Source of the DNA: Priestia koreensis | GTDB taxonomy: Bacteria > Bacillota > Bacilli > Bacillales > Bacillaceae_H | Reading direction: 5' to 3' | DNA: 52,193 nt | NCBI RefSeq assembly: GCF_001274935.1 | Contig: NZ_LILC01000025.1 | Span: forward strand, 1-52,193 | Shown: positions 19,075 through 29,269 of the stretch, one piece after another | Position numbering within the stretch: position 1 is the first letter of the stretch | Layout of the letters: each line of letters opens with the position of its first letter | Notes under the pieces: generated by a model | What the model saw: the letters and a program-made list of their open reading frames with translations, nothing else | The model's database searches: none | Told to the model about the DNA's origin: nothing | Position numbers and translations under genes: made by a program

Positions 19075-19569
19075 TTACCCTCTTCTAGCGCCACGGCCAC
19101 CACGTTTGGACTCCGTATTGCGTTTTAAAGAAGCTAGACGATCTTCACTTTCTTTGAGGAAACGCACCATTTTTTGTTCGAAGTTCTCTTTTGATGGTCC
19201 TCTATCATTGTTGTTACGGTTTCTTTGAGGGCGGTCGCCGCCCCCACGGAACGGACGCTGCGGACGGTCGCCACGATCTGGACGTTGTGGACGGTCAGTA
19301 CGCTCTGGACGCTCTGGACGTTCTGGGCGCTCACTTTCTTTTGCCTTCTTGATCGAAAGACCAATCTTGCCATCTTTCTCAACGTTAATTACTTTTACTT
19401 CTACAGAATCCCCGACTTGCAAGTGATCGCGAATGTCCTTAACATAGTTGTCAGCTACTTCACTAATGTGAACTAAGCCTGTTGAGCCTTCTGGTAATTC
19501 CACGAATGCTCCAAAATTAGTAATGCCCGTTACCTTTCCCTGTAACTTGCTGCCTACTTCGATTGACAT
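19075..19569 (-). CDS. yabR: S1 RNA-binding domain protein with Arg-Pro repeat linker
   Basis: Start at ATG 19569 after AAGGAGGAGC; 164 residues. Residues 1-74 form an S1 domain (GSKLQGKVTGITNFGAFVEL, then GLVHISEVADNYV), so RNA binding is expected, probably around ribosomes or RNA turnover. The linker is a low-complexity series of short RPER, RPQR and RPDR units plus RGGGD and an Asn-rich patch, then a conserved helix (NFEQKMVRFLKESEDRLASL) and RGGRGARRG tail. B. subtilis YabR is about 128 residues with a much shorter linker. It follows divIC by 72 bases and ends at its own terminator. Confidence 0.95.
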   Translation of the reverse strand: MSIEVGSKLQGKVTGITNFGAFVELPEGSTGLVHISEVADNYVKDIRDHLQVGDSVEVKVINVEKDGKIGLSIKKAKESERPERPERPERTDRPQRPDRGDRPQRPFRGGGDRPQRNRNNNDRGPSKENFEQKMVRFLKESEDRLASLKRNTESKRGGRGARRG

Positions 19570-19641
19570 AAAAAAAATGCTCCTCCTTAGAAATATCAAT
19601 GAATCATTTTATTATATTATACAAAAATCCAAAATGCACTG

Positions 19642-20028
19642 TCAATTCGAGGACTTATCGCCCTTTTTTATGTTGAAAATAATTTCGCCATTTTCCGATA
19701 AAAAATAGTCTCGACGTGCAATTTTCTTAATGTATTCTTCATCATTTAATTTCGCTATTTCGTCTTTTAACTGCTTTTCTTTTTGGTCTAGCTTCGCAAT
19801 TTTTGTATGCAATTGCTTTTTATCTTCTTCACGCTTTTGAAGAGTTTGGTGCTGTGAAATAAGAACAGATGTAATGGAGCCCAGTATGATGAGCGCAATC
19901 ACTCCAAACGCAATAAGTCTTCTCGTTAGTCCGACACGACGTCTGCTTTTATTCTGCTTTTTCATTGTTTGGGCTTCCATGTAATCGGAACTGAGCGGAG
20001 ATACTTTTTCATCGCGCTTTGAACTCAT
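19642..20028 (-). CDS. divIC: Cell division protein DivIC (FtsB-like)
   Basis: Septum component that, with FtsL and DivIB, activates the division synthase. The 128-residue protein has a basic cytoplasmic N-terminus (residues 1-36), one TM helix (about 37-57) and an extracellular coiled coil (about 60-97: LQKREEDKKQLHTKIAKLDQ and on), followed by the conserved YIKKIARRDYFLSENGEI. Its start follows yabQ by five bases; the operon yabP-yabQ-divIC is as in B. subtilis, which mixes a sporulation and a vegetative division gene. Confidence 0.96.
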   Translation of the reverse strand: MSSKRDEKVSPLSSDYMEAQTMKKQNKSRRRVGLTRRLIAFGVIALIILGSITSVLISQHQTLQKREEDKKQLHTKIAKLDQKEKQLKDEIAKLNDEEYIKKIARRDYFLSENGEIIFNIKKGDKSSN

Positions 20029-20033
20029 CCTTA

Positions 20034-20654
20034 CTACTCCTCCTTATTTCTAAATTTTTCCCACCACGTTAGAAGTTGTTGTTTCATATTCTGTAGCCTA
20101 GGAAGAAATCCCTTTATTTTAGTTGCTGTCTTCACGGAAAAGTCTTTTACAGATTTAGGCAACATTCGCCAAATGAGAAAGCTTATCCACTTAAAAGGAG
20201 CAAAAATAATCTTCAAAAGGAATAGAGCTAGCTTTAACAAAATCTGTATACCACCTAACAAAACAGCTAGTACCATTTTTACTAGGAAGAAAATCGGGGA
20301 AACGAACAACAACTTAATTGTTCGAACGAGTACTTTATAGATACGCACAATCGTTTGAACGAGGAAGACCAGAACCCTCATATACATTCCCTTCAACAAG
20401 GCCTGATACATAGCAAAACCACATATTAAAGCCAGGAATGCATAAAACCGGAGTTCTCCTTCATTTACGGTAAAAAGTACATAGAATACAAGTAATGATT
20501 GCAGAAACCAAAATAAAAGATCGTTTATAAATACAAGCCACGAGGACCGCTTCGACCGATTAAAGAAATAATGATATGTATCGAGGGCAGCACCTAAGTA
20601 ACTACCCATCGAAATCATAGCGATCATTGTGTAAAATTGCAAATTTAAACTCAT
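20034..20654 (-). CDS. yabQ: Spore cortex biosynthesis membrane protein YabQ
   Basis: Needed for spore cortex formation in B. subtilis, in the outer forespore membrane. The 206 residues contain several hydrophobic helices: about 5-27, 39-61, 66-88 and two or three more between 92 and 165, then a basic soluble C-terminus. The N-terminal GSYLGAALDTYHYFF is typical for the family. Its ATG overlaps the yabP stop by four bases, implying coupled translation in the mother cell. Confidence 0.95.
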   Translation of the reverse strand: MSLNLQFYTMIAMISMGSYLGAALDTYHYFFNRSKRSSWLVFINDLLFWFLQSLLVFYVLFTVNEGELRFYAFLALICGFAMYQALLKGMYMRVLVFLVQTIVRIYKVLVRTIKLLFVSPIFFLVKMVLAVLLGGIQILLKLALFLLKIIFAPFKWISFLIWRMLPKSVKDFSVKTATKIKGFLPRLQNMKQQLLTWWEKFRNKEE

Positions 20655-20956
20655 CGAAACAGCTTGCTAAAGAAGCCTTTAGCCTTCTCCGACTGGTTTT
20701 CATCTAAATATACTATATCAAAAACCTTTCCTTTTATCGATACAATTCCCTTTTCAACATCCAAATTTTTCATTTGGAGATTTTGGCCTCGAATCGAAAG
20801 AAAGCCCATCACTGTTTCAAGGAGAAATTCCTCATTATCAAAGCTTTCAACCTGTTTAACACCTGTGATATCTACTAGTCTGCGGCCTTTCATTGAAATA
20901 TCATGATGCACAGCTTGTTCTTTATTGCCTGAACCTGTATCGTATAATTGGCTCAT
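20651..20956 (-). CDS. yabP: Sporulation protein YabP
   Basis: Small protein required for cortex or coat assembly in B. subtilis, with the YqfC/YabP fold. Start chosen at ATG 20956 with GGGGG six bases upstream; 101 residues. The conserved core is VKQVESFDNEEFLLET, the SIRGQNLQMKNLDVEKG segment and VSIKGKVFDIVYLDE. No signal peptide or TM segment. It leads the yabP-yabQ-divIC-yabR cluster. Confidence 0.94.
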   Translation of the reverse strand: MSQLYDTGSGNKEQAVHHDISMKGRRLVDITGVKQVESFDNEEFLLETVMGFLSIRGQNLQMKNLDVEKGIVSIKGKVFDIVYLDENQSEKAKGFFSKLFR

Positions 20957-20999
20957 TTCAATCCCCCATCTCATTCACTGAGAGCAATTCATACGCCGC

Positions 21000-21026
21000 A
21001 TTGTACGCTTCAATAGCTCTCATAAT
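21000..21026 (-). promoter_or_regulatory. Possible sigma-E promoter of yabP
   Basis: ATTATG (21026-21021), 13 bases, CGTACAAT (21007-21000) on the minus strand, 44 bases before yabP. The -10 is close to the sigma-E consensus CATACAAT; the -35 is poor. yabP is mother-cell expressed in B. subtilis. Confidence 0.4.
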
Positions 21027-21087
21027 CTTGTTAAAACATATGAGATGAAGGGATGTTTTAGAACAAGCCTCCTCGATTTTCTATCCC

Positions 21088-21351
21088 TTATTCAGCCGGA
21101 ACGCGCTCTTCTTTTACGACAGAATATAAAGAGTTTGCTTCTTCTTTTTTAGCCGTTTCTTTAAGCGATTCTACTTTTACCGTCACTTCTTTTGTGCCAA
21201 ATTTAATTTTCAATTCATCGCCTACTTTGACGATAGAACTCGCTTTTGCAACGATGCCGTTAATTTCGATACGACCTTTGTCTGCTACCTCTTTTGCTAA
21301 CGTACGTCGTTTAATCAAGCGAGATACTTTTAAAAATTTATCTAAACGCAT
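21088..21351 (-). CDS. rqcP: S4-domain RNA-binding protein of ribosome quality control
   Basis: B. subtilis YabO/RqcP; binds stalled 50S subunits with RqcH and peptidyl-tRNA during alanine-tail addition. Start at ATG 21351 (AAAGGTG, seven bases), giving 87 residues, the same size as in B. subtilis; the longer in-frame extension has no ribosome site. The S4 fold is clear: MRLDKFLKVSRLIKRRTLAK, then VADKGRIEINGIVAK and SIVKVGDELKI. It follows yabN by 16 bases. Confidence 0.95.
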   Translation of the reverse strand: MRLDKFLKVSRLIKRRTLAKEVADKGRIEINGIVAKASSIVKVGDELKIKFGTKEVTVKVESLKETAKKEEANSLYSVVKEERVPAE

Positions 21352-21367
21352 TGTAATCACCTTTCTT

Positions 21368-22831
21368 TTATAAACCGTTTTTCTTTGCTTCATTCCAATA
21401 TTGATCAAGTTCTTCTAGCGTATAGTCTTCGAACGCTTTGTTCGATTCTTTTACCCTTTTTTCAATGTATTGAAAACGTCTTGTAAACTTTTGATTCGTG
21501 CTTTGTAATGCCACTTCTGGATCAAGCTGATAATAGCGAGCAATATTGACGAATGCAAATAAGACATCTCCAAATTCTTTCAGCATATTCTCATTTGGTT
21601 CTTCATTCGCACTTTCTGCTTTGAATTCCTCTATTTCTTCCGATACTTTTTCCCACATAGGCGCCACATCGTTCCAATCAAAGCCTACTTTACCTGCTTT
21701 TTTCTGGATCTGATACGCCATCATAAGGCCGGGAAGGCTTTTCGGAATCGAATCGAGCAATGAGTTTGGTTTTGTTTGTTTCTCTTCTTGCTTAATGGCA
21801 TTCCAATTTTTTAATACTTCATCTGCATCCTCTGCTTGTACATCACCGAAGACGTGTGGATGTCGACGAATCATCTTCTCTGATAACGTTCGAATCACGT
21901 CATCAATTGTAAAGAATCCTTCATCTTCTCCAATTTGAGCGTGCAACATAACCTGTAGTAGTACATCTCCAAGCTCTTCGACTACGTGCTGATCATCTTC
22001 CTCATCAATTGCCTCTAAAAGCTCATAAGACTCCTCTAAAAGATACGGTTTTAAGCTCTGGTGGGTCTGTTTTTTATCCCACGGACAACCATTAGGTCCT
22101 CTTAATGTAGCAATGATTGATCGCAGCGACTCAAACTGATGATATAAAATCTCTTCTTTCGTTACTGGAGGTACATAGACCGTTGTTAAATTACTTAATG
22201 TCATATCATGGTCCAGTTCATATAGAGGCACCTTCGTAATCTTTTCCAATGTACTACCAGCAGCGGTGACAATATAAACCTCGTGCTCATCAGGTAAGTG
22301 CTCCATCAATGTTAACTTCACATCAGAAGCCACGAATTGATCATATACCTGTGCGATCAGCATGTGCTGAGTTAACTTGAGCTCTGATTTGTCTAAAGCT
22401 GTCCCGTCTAATAGCTGAAATCCTTCAATTGGATCGATTTGCAAGGAATTGAAAATCGGATCCAAAAAGCTTTGTCCGCCCTTTACATCAATCTTAATAT
22501 CATGAGATTTCGCACCTTCTACCAACAATTGCACAGCGCGCTCTGCGACAAACGGATGACCTGGTACTCCATAGACAATATCCTGCTCTTTTGCTTTTTC
22601 AAACAACGTTGATACGATCTCCTGATATACTTCGTCAAACGAATCATGACTCTCGTAAATAGAATCAAATGAAGTGAACGTAATTCCTTCATTTTCAAGA
22701 TCTTTTACAACAGGATGCTCTTTTGTACGTAAAAACAGGTGAGGCGCATTTTTTAGCGTACGAAGCACCCCAATTGTTAGCTGGTCAAAATCACCTGCTC
22801 CTATTCCCACAACTGTAATCGTATTTGTCAT
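21368..22831 (-). CDS. yabN: Fusion of SAM-dependent (tetrapyrrole-type) methylase domain and MazG NTP pyrophosphohydrolase
   Basis: 487 residues, two domains. Residues 1-~225 look like a tetrapyrrole/diphthine methylase (VVGIGAGDFDQLTIG, YGVPGHPFVAERAVQLL). Residues ~230-487 are a tandem MazG unit with GPNGCPWDKKQTHQSLKPYL and the metal motif EESYELLEAIDEED then EELGDVLLQV; a second copy has EEIEEF and EFGDVLFAFVN. MazG hydrolyses nucleoside triphosphates, clearing damaged or rogue NTPs; the methylase substrate is unknown. The fusion is normal for Bacillus. It follows yabM by 13 bases. Confidence 0.95.
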   Translation of the reverse strand: MTNTITVVGIGAGDFDQLTIGVLRTLKNAPHLFLRTKEHPVVKDLENEGITFTSFDSIYESHDSFDEVYQEIVSTLFEKAKEQDIVYGVPGHPFVAERAVQLLVEGAKSHDIKIDVKGGQSFLDPIFNSLQIDPIEGFQLLDGTALDKSELKLTQHMLIAQVYDQFVASDVKLTLMEHLPDEHEVYIVTAAGSTLEKITKVPLYELDHDMTLSNLTTVYVPPVTKEEILYHQFESLRSIIATLRGPNGCPWDKKQTHQSLKPYLLEESYELLEAIDEEDDQHVVEELGDVLLQVMLHAQIGEDEGFFTIDDVIRTLSEKMIRRHPHVFGDVQAEDADEVLKNWNAIKQEEKQTKPNSLLDSIPKSLPGLMMAYQIQKKAGKVGFDWNDVAPMWEKVSEEIEEFKAESANEEPNENMLKEFGDVLFAFVNIARYYQLDPEVALQSTNQKFTRRFQYIEKRVKESNKAFEDYTLEELDQYWNEAKKNGL

Positions 22832-22844
22832 ATATTCACCTTCA

Positions 22845-24434
22845 TCATTTATTATTTTTTAATTTAGCCAGTTTGCTTCCTAACGGCAACAGTTCAATTT
22901 CTCGCTTTGCAAATACATTCGTTTGTAAAATCAGAACGAGATACACTACCCCACCAATCGCAACACCACTAAAGGCTTCAAGGACCGAACTCCACACTGT
23001 TTTAATATGAACATATCGTAGAAATAATTCATGATGTCCTAACAGAAGTGCAAGCATACATCCCCCTGCTAAAAGAGGTGATAAAAGGTCTTGAATTTTG
23101 TAGGATAAGGCTATCTTTTTACGCAAAGCGTAGATGTTACAACCCGTAATCGCTAAAAATGCAACGACGGATGCCAAAGCGCTTCCCGTAATTTCGAAGA
23201 GCGGAATTAACCATACGTTCCCAATCCATTTTATACATGCACCTACTATGATCGCGAGCGCTGGGGCGTATACTGATCCAATTCCTTGTAAAATGGCTGC
23301 CAAGGTGGAGGCGAGTGTAGTAAATAAAATAAGCAGACTTAATATCTGTAGCGTGAAAGACCCAGCACGATCTCCGAAAAGCATGGTGTTCGTCGAGTTC
23401 ATAATACCAACTAATCCAAATGCAGCCCCTACCCCTACTACAAAGGCTACACGCAGTGATAAATGAATTTTTTCGTATAATGCTTGTCTATCTCTTTTCG
23501 TAAAAGCAGAAGAAATAACGGGTACCAGCGAAAGAGAAAAAGCAGTTCCTACTACGGTTCCTAGCTGAATGAGCGGTAGACCGCGATCATATATTCCTTT
23601 TGCAATCTTTGCGTCTACATTCAACATATGATGGGTAGTCAGCTGTGAATAGATCGTAAACGAGTCAATTAATTGTAACAAAATCAACCCCATGCTACTA
23701 AGGCACATAAGCGTTCCATTCATAACCAACTGCTTTAAAATTTCAACGACAGAAATAGACTTCTTGATCGGCTGATTTGGATAAAACACGCGTTTGCGGA
23801 AAAATGCTAGTAGAACCACTATAGAAGCAAGCGCCCCCGTAATGGAGCCTAATACAGCCCCCACACCTGCCATATAAAGACTATATCCTGCCCTAAGAAA
23901 TAAGTAAGAGGCCAGTAGAATCGTTACCACTCGAACAATTTGTTCGGCAACTTGTGATGTTGCTGTTGGCAGCATATCTTGATGTCCCTGATAGTAACCT
24001 CTTATAACCGCGATGAACGGAGTAATTAAAGAAGCGAACGCCATCGTTTTAATTAAAATGGTTAACTTCAGATCTCCCATCAACCAAGCAATTTTATGAG
24101 CACCTAAAAATTGGATGAAAAATAGTCCAACATTAAGCAAAAATAAAAAAGTAAAAGAAACCATTAAAACTTTTCGTATCGACTTGTAATTAGCCAACTC
24201 AATTTGTTCCGCAATTAATTTCGAAATGACAACGGGAAAACCATACGTACTAATCAATAAAACCATTCCGTAAATCGGATAAACCTGTTGATAGATATAA
24301 AACCCTACGTCACCTGTAATATGATGATAAGGAATGCGATAACCAGCACTCAATATTTTAGTTATTAGTCCGGCAATTGTTAGAAGAACAGCTCCATTCA
24401 AAATAACGGCCGTTTTCCTCTTATTTCTACTCAT
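22845..24434 (-). CDS. yabM: Polysaccharide/lipid flippase of the MOP superfamily
   Basis: 529-residue polytopic protein, about 14 hydrophobic helices along its whole length, with the MATE/MurJ-like N-terminus (TAVILNGAVLLTIAGLITKI, then SAGYRIPYHHITGDVG). Related to SpoVB, MurJ and YtgP, which move lipid-linked cell wall precursors across the membrane. In B. subtilis yabM sits next to spoVT; the substrate is not established. It is upstream of yabN with only a 13-base gap, and separated from spoVT by a terminator. Confidence 0.9.
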   Translation of the reverse strand: MSRNKRKTAVILNGAVLLTIAGLITKILSAGYRIPYHHITGDVGFYIYQQVYPIYGMVLLISTYGFPVVISKLIAEQIELANYKSIRKVLMVSFTFLFLLNVGLFFIQFLGAHKIAWLMGDLKLTILIKTMAFASLITPFIAVIRGYYQGHQDMLPTATSQVAEQIVRVVTILLASYLFLRAGYSLYMAGVGAVLGSITGALASIVVLLAFFRKRVFYPNQPIKKSISVVEILKQLVMNGTLMCLSSMGLILLQLIDSFTIYSQLTTHHMLNVDAKIAKGIYDRGLPLIQLGTVVGTAFSLSLVPVISSAFTKRDRQALYEKIHLSLRVAFVVGVGAAFGLVGIMNSTNTMLFGDRAGSFTLQILSLLILFTTLASTLAAILQGIGSVYAPALAIIVGACIKWIGNVWLIPLFEITGSALASVVAFLAITGCNIYALRKKIALSYKIQDLLSPLLAGGCMLALLLGHHELFLRYVHIKTVWSSVLEAFSGVAIGGVVYLVLILQTNVFAKREIELLPLGSKLAKLKNNK

Positions 24435-24530
24435 GTTTTCGTACCTTTCTTCCTACGACAACTAAATTCCCTGTTATTATATCATGTCTCGCCTTTACTG
24501 CTTGCTTCTTAACCCATTCCAAATAAAAAA

Positions 24531-24557
24531 AGGCAATCCACATTATTAGGATTACCT
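24531..24557 (-). terminator. spoVT terminator
   Basis: AGGCAATCC (24531-24539) pairs with GGATTACCT (24549-24557), one G-U; a T-run of seven follows on the minus strand. Confidence 0.9.
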
Positions 24558-24594
24558 TTCTTCTTTTGAGTAAAGATATGGTGTATGAAAATAA

Positions 24595-25131
24595 TTATTG
24601 CTCCATTTGGCGTGATAAGAAGCTGGCTGCAGTTTCTACAGACTTATGCTCAATTTCACTTACCTGCTTGTCTTTCGATAAAATGACAACTGCCCCAATC
24701 GGATCGCCGTTTGCAATAATTGGTCCAATTGTATAAGACATAATTGTCTCTTCATTCCCATCTACAACCTCAATCTTTTTCTCATCCGTTACCAATACAG
24801 ATGCTCTGCTCTCCATTGCGGATTCGATTAGCTCACTAACACTTTTATTGAGATACTCTTTCTTTGATCCACCTGCTACCGCAATATAAAGGTCACGGTC
24901 GCAAACTAGCACTGTGTGACCAAGGCTGTCGTATAATGCCTCTGCATACTCTTTTGCAAAATCGCCTAGTTCACTGATAGGAGAATATTTCTTAAGGATT
25001 ACCTCTCCGTCACGATCAACGAAAATCTCCAATGGATCTCCTTCACGGATACGTAGCGTTCTTCTGATTTCTTTCGGAATAACGACACGCCCTAAATCAT
25101 CAATACGACGAACAATACCTGTTGCTTTCAT
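24595..25131 (-). CDS. spoVT: Stage V sporulation regulator SpoVT
   Basis: Forespore transcription factor that tunes the sigma-G regulon. The 178 residues have an AbrB-type swapped-hairpin DNA-binding domain (1-52: MKATGIVRRIDDLGRVVIPK, then RIREGDPLEIFVD) and a C-terminal GAF-like domain (about 58-178). It is a paralogue of abrB at 44682, whose N-terminus is nearly the same. A sigma-G-like promoter lies at 25208-25237 and a terminator follows. Confidence 0.98.
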   Translation of the reverse strand: MKATGIVRRIDDLGRVVIPKEIRRTLRIREGDPLEIFVDRDGEVILKKYSPISELGDFAKEYAEALYDSLGHTVLVCDRDLYIAVAGGSKKEYLNKSVSELIESAMESRASVLVTDEKKIEVVDGNEETIMSYTIGPIIANGDPIGAVVILSKDKQVSEIEHKSVETAASFLSRQMEQ

Positions 25132-25207
25132 CAGGGAAGCCTCTCTTTCATATCATGAATAGTTAAGATTAGATGATGTAATAATGTTTTATCATCTTTG
25201 TTGAAAT

Positions 25208-25237
25208 TAGTATCCTTCACAAAATCACTTCTATACA
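25208..25237 (-). promoter_or_regulatory. spoVT promoter, sigma-G type
   Basis: TGTATA (25237-25232), 17 bases, GATACTA (25214-25208) on the minus strand, close to the sigma-G consensus TGAATA-N17/18-CATACTA. spoVT is known to be sigma-G-dependent in B. subtilis. Confidence 0.7.
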
Positions 25238-25369
25238 CCAACTATCTCTTTTTTTGCTAAAAAGTCACCAAAGTTGGAATTAAGACGTTCCACAAAGTAA
25301 TGTATAGACGCCACATTTGTAATTTTTGGATATTTTTCCCTGTTTTCTATTTTTTAAAACCCTATTACG

Positions 25370-28300
25370 TTAATTAGGAATTTGCTCTTTTTGAGCTTCC
25401 GGTAGACGTTTCGTAAGACCATACACAACATCTAGCCATTCTTTCTGTTTTAATCCCTTCGTATGAACAACAATTTTGATTTTGCCATCGTCCATACCAA
25501 GACCTACCATGCGGCCATATTCATTTCCTAGTTGGAAAAGCTTCGTTCCATCGATTGCCTGGCTTCTTTGTTCAGATAACAGAACGGTTACGTCCTGCTT
25601 CAGTTGTGAAATCGATTCAATATTCGATTGACGGGCATAAATTTTCATTTCAGAAATGAGGAATAGATAAGCGACTTCTTCTGGATACTCACCAAAACGG
25701 TCCACCATCTCCTCTTGAAGATCTTGAATATCTTCAATTGTCTCAATTCCCCTAAATCGTTTGTACATCTCAATCTTCAGACGACCATCCGTGATATACA
25801 GATCTGGAATGTACGCATCAATATCAAGATTAATTTCAACATTTGGTGTACGCGCTTGCTCGGACTGATCTCCTCTTCGTTCTTCAATCGCCTCTTTCAG
25901 CATTTGAGAATATAAATCAAATCCGACAGAATCGATGAATCCATGCTGCTGAGCTCCAAGCAGATTTCCTGCTCCACGAATCGATAAATCACGCATCGCA
26001 ATTTTAAATCCTGATCCAAGCTCCGTGAACTCCTTAATAGCCTGCAGACGCTTTTCAGCTACTTCTGTTAACACCTTATCCTTTTGATAAGTAAAGTATG
26101 CATAAGCTACGCGATTTGAGCGCCCTACACGTCCACGCAGCTGATAAAGCTGAGATAGACCCATTTTATCCGCATGATGAACAAGGAGCGTATTCACATT
26201 CGGAATATCAACACCCGTTTCAATAATGGTTGTGCTTACTAGAACGTCATACTCTCCTTCTAAGAAGCTCAGGATAACAGACTCTAACTCTGTTTCGTTC
26301 ATTTTCCCGTGAGCATATGTGACACGCGCATCCGGAACGAGCATCGCAATCTCTTCTGCTTTTCGTTCAATATCTTCCACTCGGTTATAAAGGTAATACA
26401 CTTGACCTTCCCTTGCTAATTCTCGTTCAATTGCTTCACGAGTAAGGGTCGGATTTTGCTCAACTACATATGTTTGTACAGGGAAACGATTCTCAGGTGG
26501 CGTTTCAATGACCGACAAATCACGTACCCCAAGCATAGACATATGAAGCGTACGAGGAATTGGCGTTGCTGTTAAGGTTAGCACATCAATATTGGCTTTA
26601 AACTGCTTAATTTTTTCTTTATGTGTTACCCCAAAGCGCTGCTCTTCATCAATAATTAATAGTCCTAAATCTTTGTATACAACATCCTTTGAGAGTAGGC
26701 GATGCGTACCAATCACGATATCAACCGTACCGTTTTTAATTCCTTTTAACGTTTCCTGCTGTTGTTTGCGGGTGCGGAATCGACTTAACAGCCCGATATT
26801 AATCGCATAGTCTTGAAAACGTTCTCGAATTGTCTCAAAGTGCTGCTGAGCTAAAATAGTGGTTGGAACTAGGAAAGCTACCTGCTTACCATCATGAATA
26901 GCTTTAAAAGCTGCACGAATCGCAACCTCTGTTTTCCCATAACCAACATCACCACAAAGCAAGCGATCCATTGGACGTTCTTTCTCCATATCACGCTTAA
27001 TTTCAGTGATAGAACGAAGCTGATCTTCTGTTTCGTTATATGGGAAAGCCATCTCAAATTCGCGCTGTAAGTCACTGTCAGGTGCAAATGCGTAGCCTTT
27101 ACTTGCTTCACGCTCTGCATAAAGCTTAATTAAATCATCCGCAATATCTTGTACAGAGGATTCTACTTTACGCTTCACCTTTTTCCAGTCGTTGCCGCCT
27201 AATTTATAGACTTTTGGTTCTTTTCCTTCTGAACCAACGTACTTCTGAACCTGATCAATTTGCTCTACCGGAACGTAAAGCTTGTCTGTACCATCATATT
27301 TTATGTGGATATAGTCCTTATGAATGCCATTAATCTCAAGCGTTTCGATTCCTAAATAACGCCCGATTCCGTGATTAATATGAACAACATAATCTCCAAC
27401 GTTAAGCTCTGAATAGCTTTTAATTCGCTCTGCGTTAGATAACTTCTGATTACGCTTTGTCTTCTTCACGCGCTTTTTGAACAGCTCTTCTTCCGTTAAA
27501 ACGGCAAGCCTTTGAAGAGGTAACTCAAATCCAGATTGAAGATCTCCCTCAATAATTTGGACCTTTCCTCTTGTAAATTCACTGTCACTTGAGAGCATCG
27601 ACGATTCAATATCATAATCAGCTAATACTTGCTCAAGCTTATCCACACGCTCCTCGTTTGCTCCTAGCACAACAATCGTGTAGTTCCCCTTCTTCCACCG
27701 TTCGATCTCATTTTTCAGCAAATTCATCTGCCCATAAAATTGCTGCATCGCTTTACAAGAGATACTTAAAATGTTCTGCGGATTTGTATACGAGACATGC
27801 TTTAGAAACAGCGACAAGTAAATGATAGACTGTTTTGATTGTTGAATAAGGGCTGGAAGCTTATGAGAGAGTGTGACGTCGTGAACAATTTTCCCCATGG
27901 AAAGAAGTTCTGTGACCCATTCAGCTTCCTCTTTATCGAGCTGTTCTGATGTCTCATGGACCCTCGTCATTTCATCGATTACAACGGTTGCGTCGTTCGG
28001 TAAATAGTCTAGCAAACTAGCAGGATCATCGTAGAAAAGCGAGCGGTATTTGAACATATTCTCAAGAATATTCCCTTGTTTCAGCTGCTCTAGCTCATAC
28101 CCTACGTTTTCAGCTAGCTCTTTTTTGACGTTCTCATCTTTTATCTTTTTCAATGTAACAGATAGCTCTTCCTCTAAGCGCTGAATCCCTGCTGCCATCT
28201 CTTCTTTAAAGATAATCGATTCTGTCGCAGGTCCGATTGTAATGGACGATAACGTTTTTTGAGAGCGCTGATCCTCGATGGTGAACGTACGAATAGAATC

Positions 28301-28903
28301 CACTTGTGTATCAAATAATTCAATACGAACCGGCAATTCCTCTGTGAGAGGGTAAATATCAATAATTCCACCCCGAACGCTGAATTCACCTGGTGCTGAA
28401 ACCATCGACATACGCTCATACCCTAGCGTGACAAGCTCATTCACATATTCATCAACCTCAATATCATGATCTATTTCAAACTTCAGCTGACTTTTCTTCC
28501 ATGACTCTCTGCTTGGTAAAAGTTTTCTTAATCCTGAAATTGGCGCTACCATCACCCCGCTTGTGTGACTGCTCCAATAGTTTAGTGCTTCAATACGCTG
28601 TGCCTTTAATTCGGGGCTTGCTGTTCCCATTTCAGAGGCAATTAAATCATTAGCGGGATACAAAAATACGTTCCCACGAGGCAATAAGTTCTGTAGATCA
28701 TCATAGATCTTCTGCGCTTGAAGTAAATTATGAGTTACAACTAAAACAGGTCTATTTTTCTCCTCATGTAAAACAGATAAAAGAACAGAACGTGCTGATC
28801 CAGAAAGCCCGGTAATAAGCTGCTCTTTTAAGCCTTCTTCTAAACTGCTAATGATGGTTCCAACTTCATCACTATGTAAAAAATGTTGTTTAATGCCTAA
28901 CAA
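25370..28903 (-). CDS. mfd: Transcription-repair coupling factor Mfd
   Basis: DNA translocase that removes RNA polymerase stalled at lesions and recruits UvrA. The 1177 residues equal the B. subtilis length. Domains in order: UvrB-homology module (about 1-350), RNA polymerase-interacting domain with [19 protein letters not shown] (about 500-570), the RecG-like helicase core with [14 protein letters not shown] (Walker A), DEEQ box, [10 protein letters not shown] and QLRGRVGRS, then a C-terminal TRCF domain. It is separate from fin, which has its own terminator upstream. Confidence 0.99.
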   Translation of the reverse strand: MLGIKQHFLHSDEVGTIISSLEEGLKEQLITGLSGSARSVLLSVLHEEKNRPVLVVTHNLLQAQKIYDDLQNLLPRGNVFLYPANDLIASEMGTASPELKAQRIEALNYWSSHTSGVMVAPISGLRKLLPSRESWKKSQLKFEIDHDIEVDEYVNELVTLGYERMSMVSAPGEFSVRGGIIDIYPLTEELPVRIELFDTQVDSIRTFTIEDQRSQKTLSSITIGPATESIIFKEEMAAGIQRLEEELSVTLKKIKDENVKKELAENVGYELEQLKQGNILENMFKYRSLFYDDPASLLDYLPNDATVVIDEMTRVHETSEQLDKEEAEWVTELLSMGKIVHDVTLSHKLPALIQQSKQSIIYLSLFLKHVSYTNPQNILSISCKAMQQFYGQMNLLKNEIERWKKGNYTIVVLGANEERVDKLEQVLADYDIESSMLSSDSEFTRGKVQIIEGDLQSGFELPLQRLAVLTEEELFKKRVKKTKRNQKLSNAERIKSYSELNVGDYVVHINHGIGRYLGIETLEINGIHKDYIHIKYDGTDKLYVPVEQIDQVQKYVGSEGKEPKVYKLGGNDWKKVKRKVESSVQDIADDLIKLYAEREASKGYAFAPDSDLQREFEMAFPYNETEDQLRSITEIKRDMEKERPMDRLLCGDVGYGKTEVAIRAAFKAIHDGKQVAFLVPTTILAQQHFETIRERFQDYAINIGLLSRFRTRKQQQETLKGIKNGTVDIVIGTHRLLSKDVVYKDLGLLIIDEEQRFGVTHKEKIKQFKANIDVLTLTATPIPRTLHMSMLGVRDLSVIETPPENRFPVQTYVVEQNPTLTREAIERELAREGQVYYLYNRVEDIERKAEEIAMLVPDARVTYAHGKMNETELESVILSFLEGEYDVLVSTTIIETGVDIPNVNTLLVHHADKMGLSQLYQLRGRVGRSNRVAYAYFTYQKDKVLTEVAEKRLQAIKEFTELGSGFKIAMRDLSIRGAGNLLGAQQHGFIDSVGFDLYSQMLKEAIEERRGDQSEQARTPNVEINLDIDAYIPDLYITDGRLKIEMYKRFRGIETIEDIQDLQEEMVDRFGEYPEEVAYLFLISEMKIYARQSNIESISQLKQDVTVLLSEQRSQAIDGTKLFQLGNEYGRMVGLGMDDGKIKIVVHTKGLKQKEWLDVVYGLTKRLPEAQKEQIPN

Positions 28904-28943
28904 AACTTTCCCTCCTCCCGATGGTCTTACATGTATTCAAAAC

Positions 28944-28974
28944 AGAAAAATGCTTTGAGTCTTAAGCCCAAAGC
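28944..28974 (-). terminator. fin terminator
   Basis: GCTTTG (28952-28957) pairs with CAAAGC (28969-28974) with an 11-base loop; ATTTTT follows on the minus strand, four bases past the fin stop. Confidence 0.7.
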
Positions 28975-28978
28975 CTTC

Positions 28979-29209
28979 TTACTGTATAAAGGTTCTTATC
29001 TGATGATAATCTGGATTGCGCTCTAACGCTTCTTGACAATCCTCGCAAATTGTTTGAATAACAACATCTCCATTTGTTTCATAAGAGACAAATTCTTTTC
29101 TTTCCTCGATGTTCAGGTGATCTAAACCTAGCTGCTTCATATCAACGTGCGGCTGATCCAGTTCGCCTACTGCGCATCTACAGTGTCGACAGCGATAATG
29201 AATAGACAT
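28979..29209 (-). CDS. fin: Anti-sigma-F factor Fin
   Basis: B. subtilis YabK/Fin, which inhibits sigma-F in the forespore and promotes the switch to sigma-G. The 76 residues match its length. Two cysteine pairs (C7 and C10-x-C12 near the start, CEDC near 55-58) form a probable zinc site. Between pth and mfd, as in B. subtilis, with a forespore-type promoter at 29235-29265. GGAGG precedes the ATG. Confidence 0.93.
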   Translation of the reverse strand: MSIHYRCRHCRCAVGELDQPHVDMKQLGLDHLNIEERKEFVSYETNGDVVIQTICEDCQEALERNPDYHQIRTFIQ

Positions 29210-29234
29210 ATGAATCCTCCATGTGTTTTATTCC

Positions 29235-29265
29235 TATTATGGACACATAAGAAGGACATTATTCA
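29235..29265 (-). promoter_or_regulatory. fin promoter, sigma-F/G type
   Basis: TGAATA (29265-29260), 18 bases, CATAATA (29241-29235) on the minus strand, ~25 bases before the fin start. Matches the forespore sigma-F/G consensus TGAATA-N17/18-CATACTA except one base. Confidence 0.65.
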
Positions 29266-29269
29266 TTTC

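Noticed and set aside
23134..23466. 110-codon plus-strand ORF opposite yabM
   Set aside because: Complement of a strongly hydrophobic coding sequence; composition is a mirror of yabM and no start signal is present.
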